Source: Perca fluviatilis (lineage: Eukaryota > Chordata > Actinopteri > Perciformes > Percidae). From it: DNA of 64,000 nucleotides. Positions within the stretch are counted from its first letter, which is position 1; the number at the start of each line of letters is the position of its first letter. Position numbers and translations under genes: made by a program. The DNA lies in contig NC_053121.1 in the NCBI RefSeq assembly GCF_010015445.1, positions 26,134,434 through 26,198,433 of the forward strand, in the 5' to 3' direction. Of the stretch, positions 41,597-58,704 are shown one piece after another. The notes under the pieces were generated by a model. That model was not told the DNA's origin. It did not search any database and saw nothing but the letters and a program-made list of their open reading frames with translations.

Positions 41597-44500
41597 CTGC
41601 AGACATTTGCGAATATGTAAGCTTGTGCTTGGCAATTACATGAAACAAGGGTATTGGTGTGTGGTTCTTAATGCAGTCAGTGACTACCCTCTGCAGGCAG
41701 GCTAAGTGAACATCAGGCTGGGGGAGTAGCAGAGGCAGGGAGACAGGAGAGGAATGATTATTTGAAACAAGGAGAGTACAGTAGGAACTAAAATGTTGAT
41801 GTACAACCATTATGAATAATAATAATAAAAAAAAACATCTGGCATTTGATTGTTTTCAGTTTATTTTTGATTGTTAGCAGTCATTTATCAACAGCACTTA
41901 CGGCAATACCGGATGGCTGCTTGTATTATTTTTTCCAAAGGACACATTTTTAGAACCATTTACCCAGTTGATGATCTTCGTGCTGCTTTTTGACTACTTA
42001 CAAAAACCATTATTTAAAATGAGCCATCATAGCAGACAAGCACATTATCAAAGGGGAAATATGTTTTCATTGTAGCTCTGTAGTACACATTTATGTTGTT
42101 AAAGAGAAAATTGTTTTCCCGTGGCAATCTGTGTCTCAAGTACAGCTCATTTGGAGCATTTTTCATATTCAGGACATTCTGATGTAAATGTTAGAGTCTT
42201 CCAAACATAATATAAATCTCTGAAAAAATTATCATTATAATCAATTCTAAACTACTGAATGGAAATTGACATAGGTTAAATTATGATGGTTCTGATAATA
42301 ACTTAATCAAAATTCCAACGACCACATCAATTGACATAACAGAATTCGGTCTTCATTAATTTACAACTTGACTCTGGACTGTCTTGATACCCGATTGCTC
42401 AAAATGACTATTTCAAAACACTTTGTATGTCTTTCAGCTTGCACTATTGAAGGAATAGCTCAATTTCCTACTGATCTACATGAAAAACACAAGCAACACT
42501 GAAACTATCAACAAACAAAAGAGCTAACCTATCAATACGATTGAAAGGAATGTGCACATCCACAACGATTTCATTTCCATCTCTGTGAAGTCGGGAGGTA
42601 CATCAAGCTCTATTCCCCATAGGTTAAACCATAGCAGTTGAAGTACCTCATTGCTGCACATCAAACAAACAATACAGCACACGAGTCTTTGAATGAGCTA
42701 TTGAAAGAAAACAGCCAGTTTCCTGTCAAGGTGAACATCCTGAAATTATTAGCATTATTTACTGCACCACCATACTGCAGAGAAGAGTGAGGCAAGAACC
42801 AATAAGTACTTGAAGACTGCATTTAAAAAGGGGAAATATATTAACTGGCATGGTGTGGAGCTGCATCTTGATTTTCTCAGTTAGTGCAAACTGCACAAAG
42901 AAAACAGTTTTTTAGGGGAAGGGGTGTAGTATATCCTATGGGGACATTTATTTTCTGTCTCACACACAGAGCCTGACTTTCTAGTCCACTGCCCTGGATC
43001 TTAACACATGTTAAGTATGGAGGTCAGCTGGATACTAGGGGTCTCTCTGTTCTGTTAAAAAGAAGAATCAGCTTATTAAAAAGTGTGCGCTGGAGGAAGC
43101 ATCCATGCTCTACCTCCCACTGCACATAACCACTTTACTAAGCTAATTAGATACTTGGGCCAGTAGCTGGTGTCAATGGGGGAAACAACATATGTCACCC
43201 TGTCAGCTTCTACCAGTGACCTCGGCTGAACTTTTGATACACTATTGAAGAATATGCCCAGAGATGTCAATGCTGCCCAGTGAAATCAACTTATCTTTAT
43301 AAATAACTACAAGCCAGTGTCATCAATTAGCTTACAGGTCTTCACAAATAACGTGCAGTTTTTCTAATATAGTTATGACTGTGTACAAAGTTGAGTTTAT
43401 TCATGTGCTGCAAAGAACTCTGACTGTGGAGAGGGCTTCACAGTACCATAAATAAGCAACAGGTTCCCACCTTAACACTGATGAATACAATAATTTGACA
43501 TGCAAATAGCAATTACTGTAGATTCATGTAAATTGACATTAAACAGCTCTGGCTTTTCATCCACCTAGTTTGCTGCAATCACAGTTGAGGATTATGGCTA
43601 TGCTGGAACCAAAGTAGTGAACGAAAGAAAAGACTCAGAAGGTTGCTGGATATTTTCAGTGAGTCTCCCTAAACGATCACTTACTGATTGCTTCCCCGTG
43701 CTGCCTTCTGGCACGGCAGCCTAGATCTTTGATTAGAAGAGACTCCCCCCATAATCACAAGTGTATGATTATGGCATTAGGCCGGATTCTTCACATCAGA
43801 ATTTGCAATCAAGAAATTGGCGTCAGGGATCGATACAGTGCAGCACCTCATCTGATGGCAGAGAGGGGAGTGGAGATTGTGTGTGGGAGGAGGTGGCTTA
43901 GGATCAATTAGGAAGTGACTGCCACGTCCAGACATTACTTTTAATCTTCTAATGCATCGGCATAAAGGCATGGGGCCCTGCGTTTGTCGGCTTCTAAGGA
44001 GGAGGAATCGATCCTTTCTGCACATCTTGACGCCAGTCCGTCCTGGGCTGTTTCAACACCATTTTAAGAAATAATGAAAGGAGAGAGCCTAAATCCGCTT
44101 ACCCTCCCTAAGTGAAGAAACTGTATTTGATGTCACACTTTAGGTGAGGCAGAAACATTTTAATCCTTTGAAATAGTTTCTAATACATCTGAATACCTGG
44201 TTAATCTCTCAGATGTACTGTAGTCTACTGTAGTGCTGCAGGCTTGCCTACTGTGTTGACATCCTGTTTCATCACACTGGTATGTCAAGCATATAAAGCG
44301 AGGTAAGAGGTCTTGATTGACCTGCTGCGTAACACAACCGACAATCTCTAAAAACACAACCAGATGTGGCAGTTTTCTACTATTCCTTCACTATAAAGCC
44401 AATTACTGAACTTAGAAATGAGAACCCATGATGCACTGGCAAACTATTGCACTGTGGGTAATATTGTTTCATTGGATAATCTAAACTGTCACGAACAGAT

Positions 44501-45044
44501 TCATGCTGCAATTCTGGTGAAAGTAATACAGGGGACTTGGTGTGTCGTATGAAGTCCTTATCAGTGTAGTCAATGCAGAGTGTGTGGCTCATTCAATTAA
44601 TCAGGCATCATTTAAACCAGCAGGCTTGGTGACAGGGGACCCAATCACTGGCGAAAAAAGCCATTCCCGACATTCCAACTCCGTGTCCCCTGCACTAATG
44701 CACTGTGGCAACCTTCTAACTATCCAATTCCAGACCTCTACGGTTTATACAGTCCCTCAGCTTCTTCCCAGTCCCCATCGCTTCACTTTCATTAGACCCC
44801 ACACCTCTATCAAAGGGAGAACAGAGGGAAGCCGGGGCTCCATCTCATGTCAGAAACTTGCCTCTTAGGTACGGGAGCGTGGGGCAAAAAGCACAGACTG
44901 AACGGGGAGCGAAAGAGAGAGAGTAAGAGTGGGAGGGAGAAGGAAGAACCAGGAGCCTTCCTGAGCATTACAATTCTGAAAGAGTTAAGCCAGAGCAGAA
45001 AAAGCTGAAAATGATCAGTTGACTGGGCACGTGTTAATATATTA
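41595..45044. other. intronic sequence, no gene recognised
   Basis: Unique, mainly AT-rich. 43660-43925 is GC-richer, complex and free of recognised repeats. Frames at 43076-43270, 43729-44025, 44160-44357 and 44380-44868 are unconvincing. Confidence 0.45.
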
Positions 45045-45175
45045 GGCTGGACTTTTTATTTATTTATTATTTCAAGATAATGCACATTTGATGAACATGT
45101 ACAGCAGTACACGAAAAAGTGCCAGATTGTAGCCCAAAGGCTAATTTCCATATGTAGTCCATTTGGCAGGTAGAA
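45045..45175. repeat. possible dispersed repeat fragment
   Basis: The series ttatttcaagataatgcaca, tgccagattgtagcccaaag and gctaatttcc with tgtagtccatttggcagg resembles a common percomorph repeat in which a mini-block on pairing 'gccaaatggctaatttt' recurs. Recalled, not searched. Confidence 0.35.

Positions 45176-49614
<4,439 letters not shown>

Positions 49615-49659
<45 letters not shown>
49615..49659. repeat. (CA)n microsatellite
   Basis: CA dinucleotides, about 22 units. Confidence 0.95.
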
Positions 49660-49663
<4 letters not shown>

Positions 49664-51729
49664 GATGAAATTGGCAATTGTGTCAAGATTTGTCTTTGTA
49701 AGACCTTTCAGCATACAATAATGCACACAGCTCTCTTCTGCCATATATGTGGGAGGACTGGAAATAATGCTTACCATACCCATGCAATTATTACTGTAAT
49801 AATACAATCTGTAAATTATTAAGTTGGTGTTACAATGGCCTAACCTCATCCAATCATGCTGGTATGATCTATAATTCAACAAGGGCTGCCGAGGTTCCCT
49901 TATTATTACCAACACGCTGGAATTCCGAATGAGCTCACTACTCATCCTTGCTCTGTCACTCTATCAGTCTGTTTCTCTCCCTCGTTCCCTCACTCTGTCT
50001 CTGTGACGCTATCACTTTCTGAACTTGACAACAGCCTACTCTCTTAAATTCACCACATACACTCATAAATGCTGTGCCTGAGAATCACCATTAGCAGCCA
50101 CACTTTGCAATAAAGATTTAAACTCTAAATGGAAATTCGGCATTGGTATCAGTGTTACTCCAAGCGGCATGAGAGAGGCTGAGGGAGTGAACGTCACAAA
50201 AAAGCCCGTTTGATCGTCTACCTAATTACGTCTGTAACAATACTCAAGTTGTTTTGCACAGAATCAGCTAGAGGATATGCAAATAGGCACCGCTGCACTG
50301 CACTGCTGAGCCTGGGCAGAAGAAAAAAGTGCATTGTGGTGCTTTCTTGTTTTGAATTTCAAAAGGAAAGAGAAGAGTTTCCAAGAATTCTCTTTATAAC
50401 CCTAGGCATTAATTCTGCATATTACAATCAATTATAGAGATCTGAATAGAAGATTTATCTATGGAAAGAACATCTGGAGAGGAGTACTTCAATGAGACTA
50501 TTGTATCAAAAAGGACTCCTCTGTGGAAATGAAATGGTACGCTGCAACCAAAGGCTGCGAGAGAAGAGAGACAGGGTTAGGGGTGCAATTAGGACAGAGG
50601 AGACGGCAGACAACTCCCTGATTGACGGTGTTGCATATTCAGTAACACACTGCTAACACAGGACAGGCAGCCATGGAGGGCCACGTATGCAACACACACA
50701 CACACACACTCATAAGTGCACAAAACATCAACAAAGTAAAGTACGACAGAACCTCAATCTCATTCACTTCCCCAACTTTACTGAACCAATTTCTTCCATA
50801 CACCAAACCACAAGCACTCAATACAACAGCAAAGAGAAATACACTAGGAGATTAAATAAGGCGGATTCCAGAGAGCATCTCTTGTCTCATACCCCGCAAT
50901 CCTCAAGGCTGCATGTAAAAAAAGAAATCTCACAAGTACCAAGACTAATACTTCTCTCAGAACTTGGCTTCTTCAATAGCATATGGGTGGGTATATGATA
51001 GGATTACATTCCAGCGCTTGGTTCTTTTTTTATCAGTTATCTTGAATACTTCTGCCCTTTCAATCTTAATTGCATTTCAGCACCCCCCTGGGAAATGTAA
51101 CAGTGCATGTGATATGTGTCTGTGTGCGTTTTTGACTGTATGTTTTGAGTTAAAGACAAAAAAAAAAAAATCACTGACAGACAAGACAGTGTTGTGCTGC
51201 GCAGGCCCTTGTGCACTCGTGTTCTTCTGTTCAATAATTAATCTGAAAGAGTTGGACAGTAACCAGGTGGGGCATGTCTCTTATCTATCTATCTATGAAG
51301 GTCCATTGAGACAAAGACATATGCATTAAGCAAAGCTTTTAACATCCCTAAGCCCAAGTGAGAGTTGAACTTTGCCCAAAACAGGAAACGAGAGTTTGCA
51401 CAGACCAGCAGGACTCTTTTTCTCTTCACATGTCAGCTCTCCAGGGTGTAGAGGCTAGAGAGTACACCAAGTTCACAGAGATGTGATAGAGTGCTTGTGA
51501 AATCCAGGAAAACTGGTAAGGGACGAAAAGGGAGAAAATGCGCCATCTGATGCACAGTGGTATTTCCGAGAGAGAGCGCAGGACACGCAAACATGTGCCG
51601 GTGTACGCATATGTCAAAGAGCTGCACATCTCAACTGTAAGAAATCAAATGTGAATAAAATGGAAGAAGTAGAATTTTAGTAGGGAAATTATAATATGAG
51701 TCAAGTTTCCACTGGGATCCTATAAATAG
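49660..51729. other. intronic sequence, no gene recognised
   Basis: Unique sequence. Frames at 49661-49945, 50210-50437, 50639-50998 and 50964-51329 show no domain. A short (TATC)n is at 51279-51295. Confidence 0.45.
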
Positions 51730-52204
51730 TAGGGGTGTGCAAAAACATCGATTCACATTCATATCACGATTCAAGCTCTACTGATTCAAAATCGATGCAT
51801 AGTATTCCAAAAATCGATTCATATTTTCTTTTCTTTTTTATTGTATGTGTACTGTAATCACATGGGAAAAGTAACTACATTTACATACTGTGAATCTTTT
51901 TTTTTTTTTTTTTTTTTTTAAGATTATGTTTTTGGGCATTTTCAGTCTTTATTTGGATAGGACAGCAGAAGACATGAAAGGGGAGAGAGAGTGGGGAATG
52001 ATATGCAGCAAAGGGCCGCAGGTCGCAGTCAAACCCGGGCCCGCTGCGTCGAGGAGTAAACCTCTATATAGGGGCGCCCGCTCCACCAACTGAGCTATCC
52101 GGTCGGCCGTGAATCGTTTTTTTTTTTTTAAATCCAAAATCGATTTTGAATCGAATCTTGAGCCTAAAAATCGATATTGAATCGAATCGTTTCATTTTCT
52201 GAAT
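51730..52204 (-). mobile_element. hAT-like MITE with GATTCGATTC motifs, copy 2, split by a SINE
   Basis: Begins TAGGGGTGTGCAAAAACATC and is the reverse complement of the element at 14831-15205. Shared text includes cacgattcaagctcta, ttccaaaaatcgattcata, cacatgggaaaagtaact, atttacatactgtgaatc and tattgaatcgaatcgt. The far terminus has lost its TIR (it ends ttttctgaatgac). A SINE sits at 51897-52108. Confidence 0.72.
51897..52108 (-). mobile_element. tRNA-derived SINE with TSD
   Basis: On the minus strand it starts ggccgaccgga, has a perfect polymerase III A-box TAGCTCAGTTGG (52086-52097) and a decayed B-box GGGTTTGACTGC (52025-52036). It continues through aaataaagactgaaaatgcc and ends in a poly-A tail (poly-T on + at 51897-51919). 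It is flanked by a perfect direct repeat GTGAATC (51890-51896 and 52109-52115). This family is common in percomorph genomes. It depends on a LINE reverse transcriptase in trans. Confidence 0.9.
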
Positions 52205-52817
52205 GACCTTTAACACAGCCGGAACAATGCTTGAAAACTTTTGCAGCCACAAGAATATGGAGGGTTATTCTTAAACAGTACACGATAGTGCTTAATGAGA
52301 ATGACTCAATAACCAAGATGGTTGGCACCTTTGTTGGTTTACAGTCCAGCTAGTTGCTAAACACACACTAACTTGGATTTTTTTTTTTTTTTATGTGGCA
52401 CACCTGCTCAGATACAGCTTAGCCACCGCTACATCGAAAACAGAACAGAAGCAAAACCACACGCTTTGCGTGTAAAGCGATATGGGTTTCTAACCCAAGC
52501 AAAAGACATACACAATCACAAGTGCACCCAGAGAAAAACCAACAAGTACGCACACACACATACTCTCACACAGGCATGGAAGCACAAACGAATACACAAA
52601 TGCCATAGCCAGCTTGCCATCTCTCTGCGGACAGGAGGAACACTCCCGCCACATCATCTCAGAGTGCTTTTCATCACAGTGTGACAACATGTCAGCTTCA
52701 GTCCCTGTCACTACGCCACACAGCATTGATATTCACCAACTGTGCAGCAGCCTGGGACACAACACAACCATGCCAAAAATATAACACTGGAAGAATAACT
52801 CTCCTGCATTTACTTGC

Positions 52818-52819
<2 letters not shown>
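52205..52819. other. intronic sequence, no gene recognised
   Basis: The frame 52373-52684 starts in a T-run and has no domain. Unique sequence otherwise. Confidence 0.45.

Positions 52820-52895
<76 letters not shown>
52820..52895. repeat. (CA)n microsatellite, 76 bp
   Basis: Uninterrupted CA dinucleotides. Confidence 0.97.
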
Positions 52896-52899
<4 letters not shown>

Positions 52900-53354
52900 A
52901 AACACTGAGAGACTGTCACATACATGCACATGTGTGTGCATACACGCCAATTTTACTCAATGTATGAAAACAGCAAGCAACTATCCAAACAAAAGCATTG
53001 AGATAATGACGTCTGTCATCAGTACGCTGCTGGTCACATGTACATATACGTTCATTTACGTCCCCATCAGATTAAACAGTATTTAGTTTAGTTTTTGTGC
53101 CCGGCCGTTGATGAGAAGCTCTGAATGTCTCTGTACGTGATATCAGGGCTCCTCCCTCGACCACCTGTCAGCTAGAATGACAGACTGATTTATTGACTGA
53201 CTGACAGTGCCAATTCTTTATATATTCACTCTAAACCCATCCCACAAGCTACACTCAAAAATTACTATTCAGCACCCACTCACATTTACACCCCTGAGGC
53301 AAAGAACAGGAGACTTGGGGTGAGAGAGGGTGTGGTGTGAGAATGGGGCGGGGG

Positions 53355-53355
<1 letters not shown>
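52896..53355. other. intronic spacer between two dinucleotide arrays
   Basis: Unique sequence with no gene or repeat recognised. Confidence 0.5.
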
Positions 53356-53427
<72 letters not shown>

Positions 53428-53442
53428 GTGTGTGTGTGTGTT
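53356..53442. repeat. (GT)n microsatellite, 87 bp, one TT break
   Basis: GT dinucleotides, 460 bp from the CA array at 52820, so the two arrays are in inverted orientation. Confidence 0.95.
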
Positions 53443-54585
53443 GTATTGAAACACCATGTTGCGATTTAATTACTGTAATTTTTATCTGTCATTTGCCATT
53501 TTTTCTGTCAAGAAAAAAGAAAATGCTGCAATAAAACAATCATCTGAGGTTCCACACAAAAACACAACAGTGACTGGTAAACAGTTTTATTACTTTGCCA
53601 CAACATGAGGATATTAGGATTTGTATTAATGCATTTCCATTGCAGGGAGCTGCAGTATAAAGTATGAATCATTGATGATCTCCCTTGACGTGGAGGGGAT
53701 ATGAAATTGATGAGGAATCAAATAGGCAGCCAAGTCAATCTGCTCAACAAATATTGCCCGCACTGGAACACCAGGTAAGCATGTAATGAAATTTCTAGTG
53801 TAGTGTAAAAATCCTGTATAAGAGTGTGATAATGCATTCTCTCTTTTGACTGCTCTGTATCTCTCGCACAAACATAGCCATGAGTGCGAATACAAACACA
53901 CTGGCTGGTGAGATGCATTCAGTGGAGCAATTAAATGTCCCTGTGCGTCTGCATACAAACTATCAGCCAAATCAGACTCTACAGGTATCCTCTGTGGAGA
54001 GGAGGTAGTGTGGATTAATCCAGCCCTGTGCGTCAGAGCTGCACGGCTGTTCCACCAGCCAGGACTACTGGGCTTGTTAAAGTTGATTTATTAGGCCTCT
54101 GTTTACTCTGGCTTTCCCAGGCAAGACAAGGTCAACAATAATGGTCCTCTGAATGGGAATAAATCTCGACCTGGCTCGATGACCCACACTGCTTTTTCCC
54201 CAGCAACCTTTCATGGCATACAAGATCAAATCGCACCCTCATGCACACACCCACACGGTTTCTATCCCCTTAGTAACCAAGGTATCACTTGGGAACATTC
54301 TAAATTGGTGCCCCTTTTGCGATGACTTTTTTTTTTCCTTACTGTATCCTCCCTCCCTCCTACCCCCCTGTTCTAGCACTGCTTGGTGTTGCATCTGTTA
54401 ATGCATGTGGGAGTGAACAACCGTTAAATCAATTAAGGCCTTCATTTTCATGTAGCCTGAGGTAGGAGGGGGAACAGGGAAACAAAAGAGTCAACATGGC
54501 TTCTACTAACCCAGCCTGATAACAAGGTGCATCTGCACACTTGCTTGCTGATAAAACAGTGTATCACTTAAATATGAAATTTGAC

Positions 54586-54590
<5 letters not shown>
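53443..54590. other. intronic sequence, no gene recognised
   Basis: The 114-codon minus-strand frame 53626-53970 has no domain. Nothing else is seen. Confidence 0.45.

Positions 54591-54655
<65 letters not shown>
54591..54655. repeat. (CT)n microsatellite, 65 bp
   Basis: Uninterrupted CT dinucleotides, a pure polypyrimidine array and the only long one of this type here. Confidence 0.97.
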
Positions 54656-54658
<3 letters not shown>

Positions 54659-57600
54659 GCTGACGAGACAATGCATTTGTGCAACTCCTCACTTCCCAAA
54701 AGAATGGGTAGAAGAGAAAAACAACTTTGTTTCTGTATCTATTATTTATAAGACACGTAAAGCCATAACTTGTACAAGTAAATAGTCCTAGTGAGGGTCT
54801 ACACAAAAATAAATCTCACAATTTGTCCTGCAAAATCAAATGCCCACGCTGATGGTCAAATGAAACGAAATAGTCCACTCTTCTCAACAAGCAATCTTTT
54901 TGTGCATCTGCTTCACTACTTTGCAGGGGAGAGTTAGAGAAAGATGGAATGAGAGGAGGTGGATGTGCTATTTCCAGGCCTTTTAACATTAAAAAAGCAA
55001 AGGATCTGTGAAAAAAAGATTATGAATATTTCAATGCTCAGTACACTACTCTGCATGGTCAGTAAAGAAAGAAAGATGGATGGTTTCCCAGAGCTCCTCT
55101 ATTTACAGATGTAGCCATTATAGACACATTTTATTATTATTATTTCATGTTGCAACGCTATTACAGTGGTGCACCACTGTGGGAAACCACACACCTCAAT
55201 CATCAAATCATAATCCAGTTGAATCAGCCAGCAGACATGCACTTTACGACACCAACACTGAATCCACATTGAAATGTAAAAAAAAAACAATGTATGTTAT
55301 GAGGACCTGAAGAACTACAGGGAAAGAGAACGTATGGGTGTGACTCTGCTCTGCTGATAAAAAAAGTCGCTCACCGTTTAAAGAGTATCTCACCTTGTGC
55401 TAAAGCCACCTTTCATTCAGTGCTGCCAGGGGAGATATTATAACAGAGGGATAAAGGTCATTTTTTGAGCCCTGCCATTAATTCTCATCTTCAGCTGCCC
55501 CTGCACAAAGACTTGGGCCATGTCACTAGGCCGTGTGCCATGGGTCGCTATCCAAGCTACACATGAGGCAAAGATTGTCTCACTTTAAAAGACTTCGTAG
55601 TTACAACGGGACTTTTAAGTTAGAGAAAGGCCATTTCACATTGTTCAAACTTAATACGACGACTTTACGTGCTGTATAAGCACATGAGAAGAATACTGAA
55701 CATGAAACACTGGTGGCTATGAAACAGCACACCATCTTTAGTCCCCACTTCAATGTCTAATGATGATATATTAGAGCGAAAATGTATCTGAGAAAATCTG
55801 CTGCATCCAAAAGGTTCAGGGAATTAGGGTATGAATTGCACATGCACCACTGTGGGTGTGAGAGTAGTTTGCAACCTTTATCAAATGTCATCCTCTTTTT
55901 CCCTTCCTACATTTGTCACGTTTTGTACTGTATCTAATGAAGCAGAAGTACCATACAAAAAAATTACAAAAAATGTATCCTAGGTGATTTGTCAAGATTC
56001 TGACATGCTGGTGCAGAGCTCAGCTCACAGCTCTTTGATATAGTCATTACCCTCTCTGTGTGGTTGATGGCAAAAACTTAAAGTAACTTTAGCAGAACCC
56101 CCCAACCCCTCCAAATCCACCCACTGTTCCTTCATCATACAGCAAAGTAATCCAGTTAATAACAAACAACCAGCTATTTAATATTTCCCCACAAGCAGTG
56201 AACATTTGCTGTAATGCCTCAGAGACACGCTGGTCAGATTACCATAAACCTCTGTACCAATATGCTTAGTTTAATTTTAAGAAATTAACTCTTGCCTGCA
56301 GCGTTTCTCCAAGCTCAAATGAAATGCATATAAATGCGTAGCCACCAGTGCTAGCTCATTTTACAGCAACACGTTGTGCCACTGGCAACAAATGTAACAA
56401 TGCAAGTTTTGCAATAATTTCATTTTCCCTGGTGAAACATTTAGATGTAAAACAGATAACGTTTTGGAAGCATATTAATTAAAGGACTGATCAATAACAA
56501 AAAGGAAGGAAGCACAAATATCAGGTGCAAATGTGGTTTCACAGCCTACTGGGACTTCAATTTAAGACCGGGAAAATAAGGGACATGACCGCAAAACCAT
56601 CTATTGACTAGACTGCACATGCAAGACTGATAAAATACAACACCGACCTCTGCTGAAAACATTATTTGTTCTCTTTACAGTCAGTGGCAATCTAAAATAT
56701 CATCTCTATTAATACAATCACACAACTTGACAGAGTTGTATTCCTTGCATCCATAACCACATTAAAGAGTAGCGAGTTGAAAGGGGGGGGGGGGATTACA
56801 TTTTACTGTAATGCGATTAATAACCAAGTCCTCACAGTGAAGAGGCCATTAACAAGAGTTGCAAGGCTGCGTTCTTTCCCTGCCAGAGTTACGGGCACAT
56901 CAGCAGCAGTTCTCAAAAGTATTATTCACAACTCCTGCACGACTATTTCACTCTTACCCTCATGATTACCTTGCACAGTTCAATCAAGTACACACATGCC
57001 CTCATTTAGAGCAGTCTTCCGCATGAATCGAACATTTTTATTTTAGCAACTAATGTGAAGTGTTTCCTCTAACTTGAGAGGCTAGGATGACTTTCAGTGA
57101 GCATCATTCCAGTCACTCGATCACGCCAAACCCCAGCTTTGAAGCGCTTTAACACCCCATAAATGCACCACTCAGTACAGCTTTGATGAGGCTTTTTGAT
57201 ATGCCTTCACTCCATTAGGCAGTCAAAAGGAATATACTAGCATATAAAGAAGAAATAAAGTTGACATAATTTCATCCATACAATATCCTCAAATCAAAGG
57301 GAGACTTTAATAGTGCCAGACACAGTATATAGCAGCATGTATGCATTGTCATTTCACTCTCTCAGGTAGTAAGATTTCTAAAAAATAAGAAAATAAAAGG
57401 ATAAAATTAACAAGACTTGGTGCAAATGAGGTTACAGAGCATGTGGGAGACAGTCACATGAATGTAGGTGTGTATTGATGTAAAAAAGTTGAAAAATTTG
57501 CATTGTCCTTGTACTGCTGTGTACAAGTGGATGATATGAACTAAAAAGCAGTTAAGGGCCTTTGTGAGGGTCATTTCTGTTCATCTCAATGTCAGGAACT

Positions 57601-58122
57601 GGAAAACAATTTTAAAAAAGCTGGGTTTGAAGACCATTAGATGTTGTTTGTACATTTCTTTGGACAAACTCCAGCAAGCAACGAGCAGGAAATGAGGGGA
57701 GTGACACAAGACGAGAAGTGGGATGATATGGATAAAGGAAGCAGAAAGAAAGAGCTATGAGAGGAGAATATCAAGATCAAACATATGTAGTTCATGTGAA
57801 AGGGCAGGGGAGGAGAATTGTTGTAGAAAAAGAAAATGACATAAATAAAGAGACCCATGGAGATGCATTTCAGCAGCAGCAACTAGCAATTATTGTGTAA
57901 TTGAAGCAGACACAACAGCACTGTATCTGTTAATCAGGTTTCCTCAATGGAGTGTTCAGTACCTCTCATGGAGCAACTCAGTACAGTACAGCACTAAAGA
58001 GGGAGCCCTGTAATTTTCTACCAAGTCTTAATAACTTATGTGTAATGGGTTTATCTCCAACGACTGCTAGCTATTGATATGTGGCTTTTTAAGCCTGCTT
58101 AGAAATCTGAAAGGATCTTATA
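54656..58122. other. intronic sequence, no gene recognised
   Basis: Unique AT-rich sequence with a 12-nt poly-G near 56784. Frames at 55080-55310, 56777-56965 and 57637-57882 show no domain. Confidence 0.45.
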
Positions 58123-58704
58123 GCCGGGACACACTTAGCCAATTATCGGCCGTTAGACAGTCTGGCGAGGTCAGTGACGGGAATCTGTTCGGTGTGTCCC
58201 GTGCCGTTGTCAGTCTGGGGGGCTGTCGGCGTTCATTTTGGCCGACCTGACATGTTCAGTCGGCGGCAGGGCAGTCGGGACTCGGAATGAGGTGACTAGA
58301 GTATCTCAAAATCTGACGAAAATCTTTTAAACTGACCTTTGTTGAGCTGAAATGAAGACAGATTCAGTAACTGCACGGCCTATTCCTCGCTTAAAATGTT
58401 CTCAACAACATGTTTCAGTAAACTATTTTAGTACAATATGAGATCGTATTCTGAACAGCCGCCATGACAGTCTGGCTTTGAATTTCCGGAGAAAACAAAC
58501 CCATGTGACACGTTCGTCCAATCAGCTGCCAGTTTTCATTTCCTTGGCAACAATACAGATTAGCGCCGCCTGCTGTTATAGAGATGTATTACGTCTCGTC
58601 TCGTCTTTTTGGTGTGTTCTGTGGCACTTTTTGGACCAACACGGGGAGACTGATCATTTCGACTGGCTTTTCTGTCAACGGTCGGCCGTTGGCTATATGT
58701 GTAA
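58123..58704. mobile_element. non-autonomous DNA transposon remnant, about 580 bp
   Basis: The left end region reads acacacttagccaattatcg with gccgttagac. The right end region, reverse-complemented, reads acacatatagccaacggccg with accgttgac. These are imperfect inverted termini. GC-rich blocks with gtcggc/gccgac motifs sit inside an AT-rich intron. The superfamily is not assigned and the right boundary and TSD are unclear. Confidence 0.55.

Noticed and set aside
52021..52108. tRNA gene on the minus strand
   Set aside because: The A-box is perfect but the B-box is decayed, there is no cloverleaf acceptor stem, and the body with poly-A tail and TSD shows a SINE.
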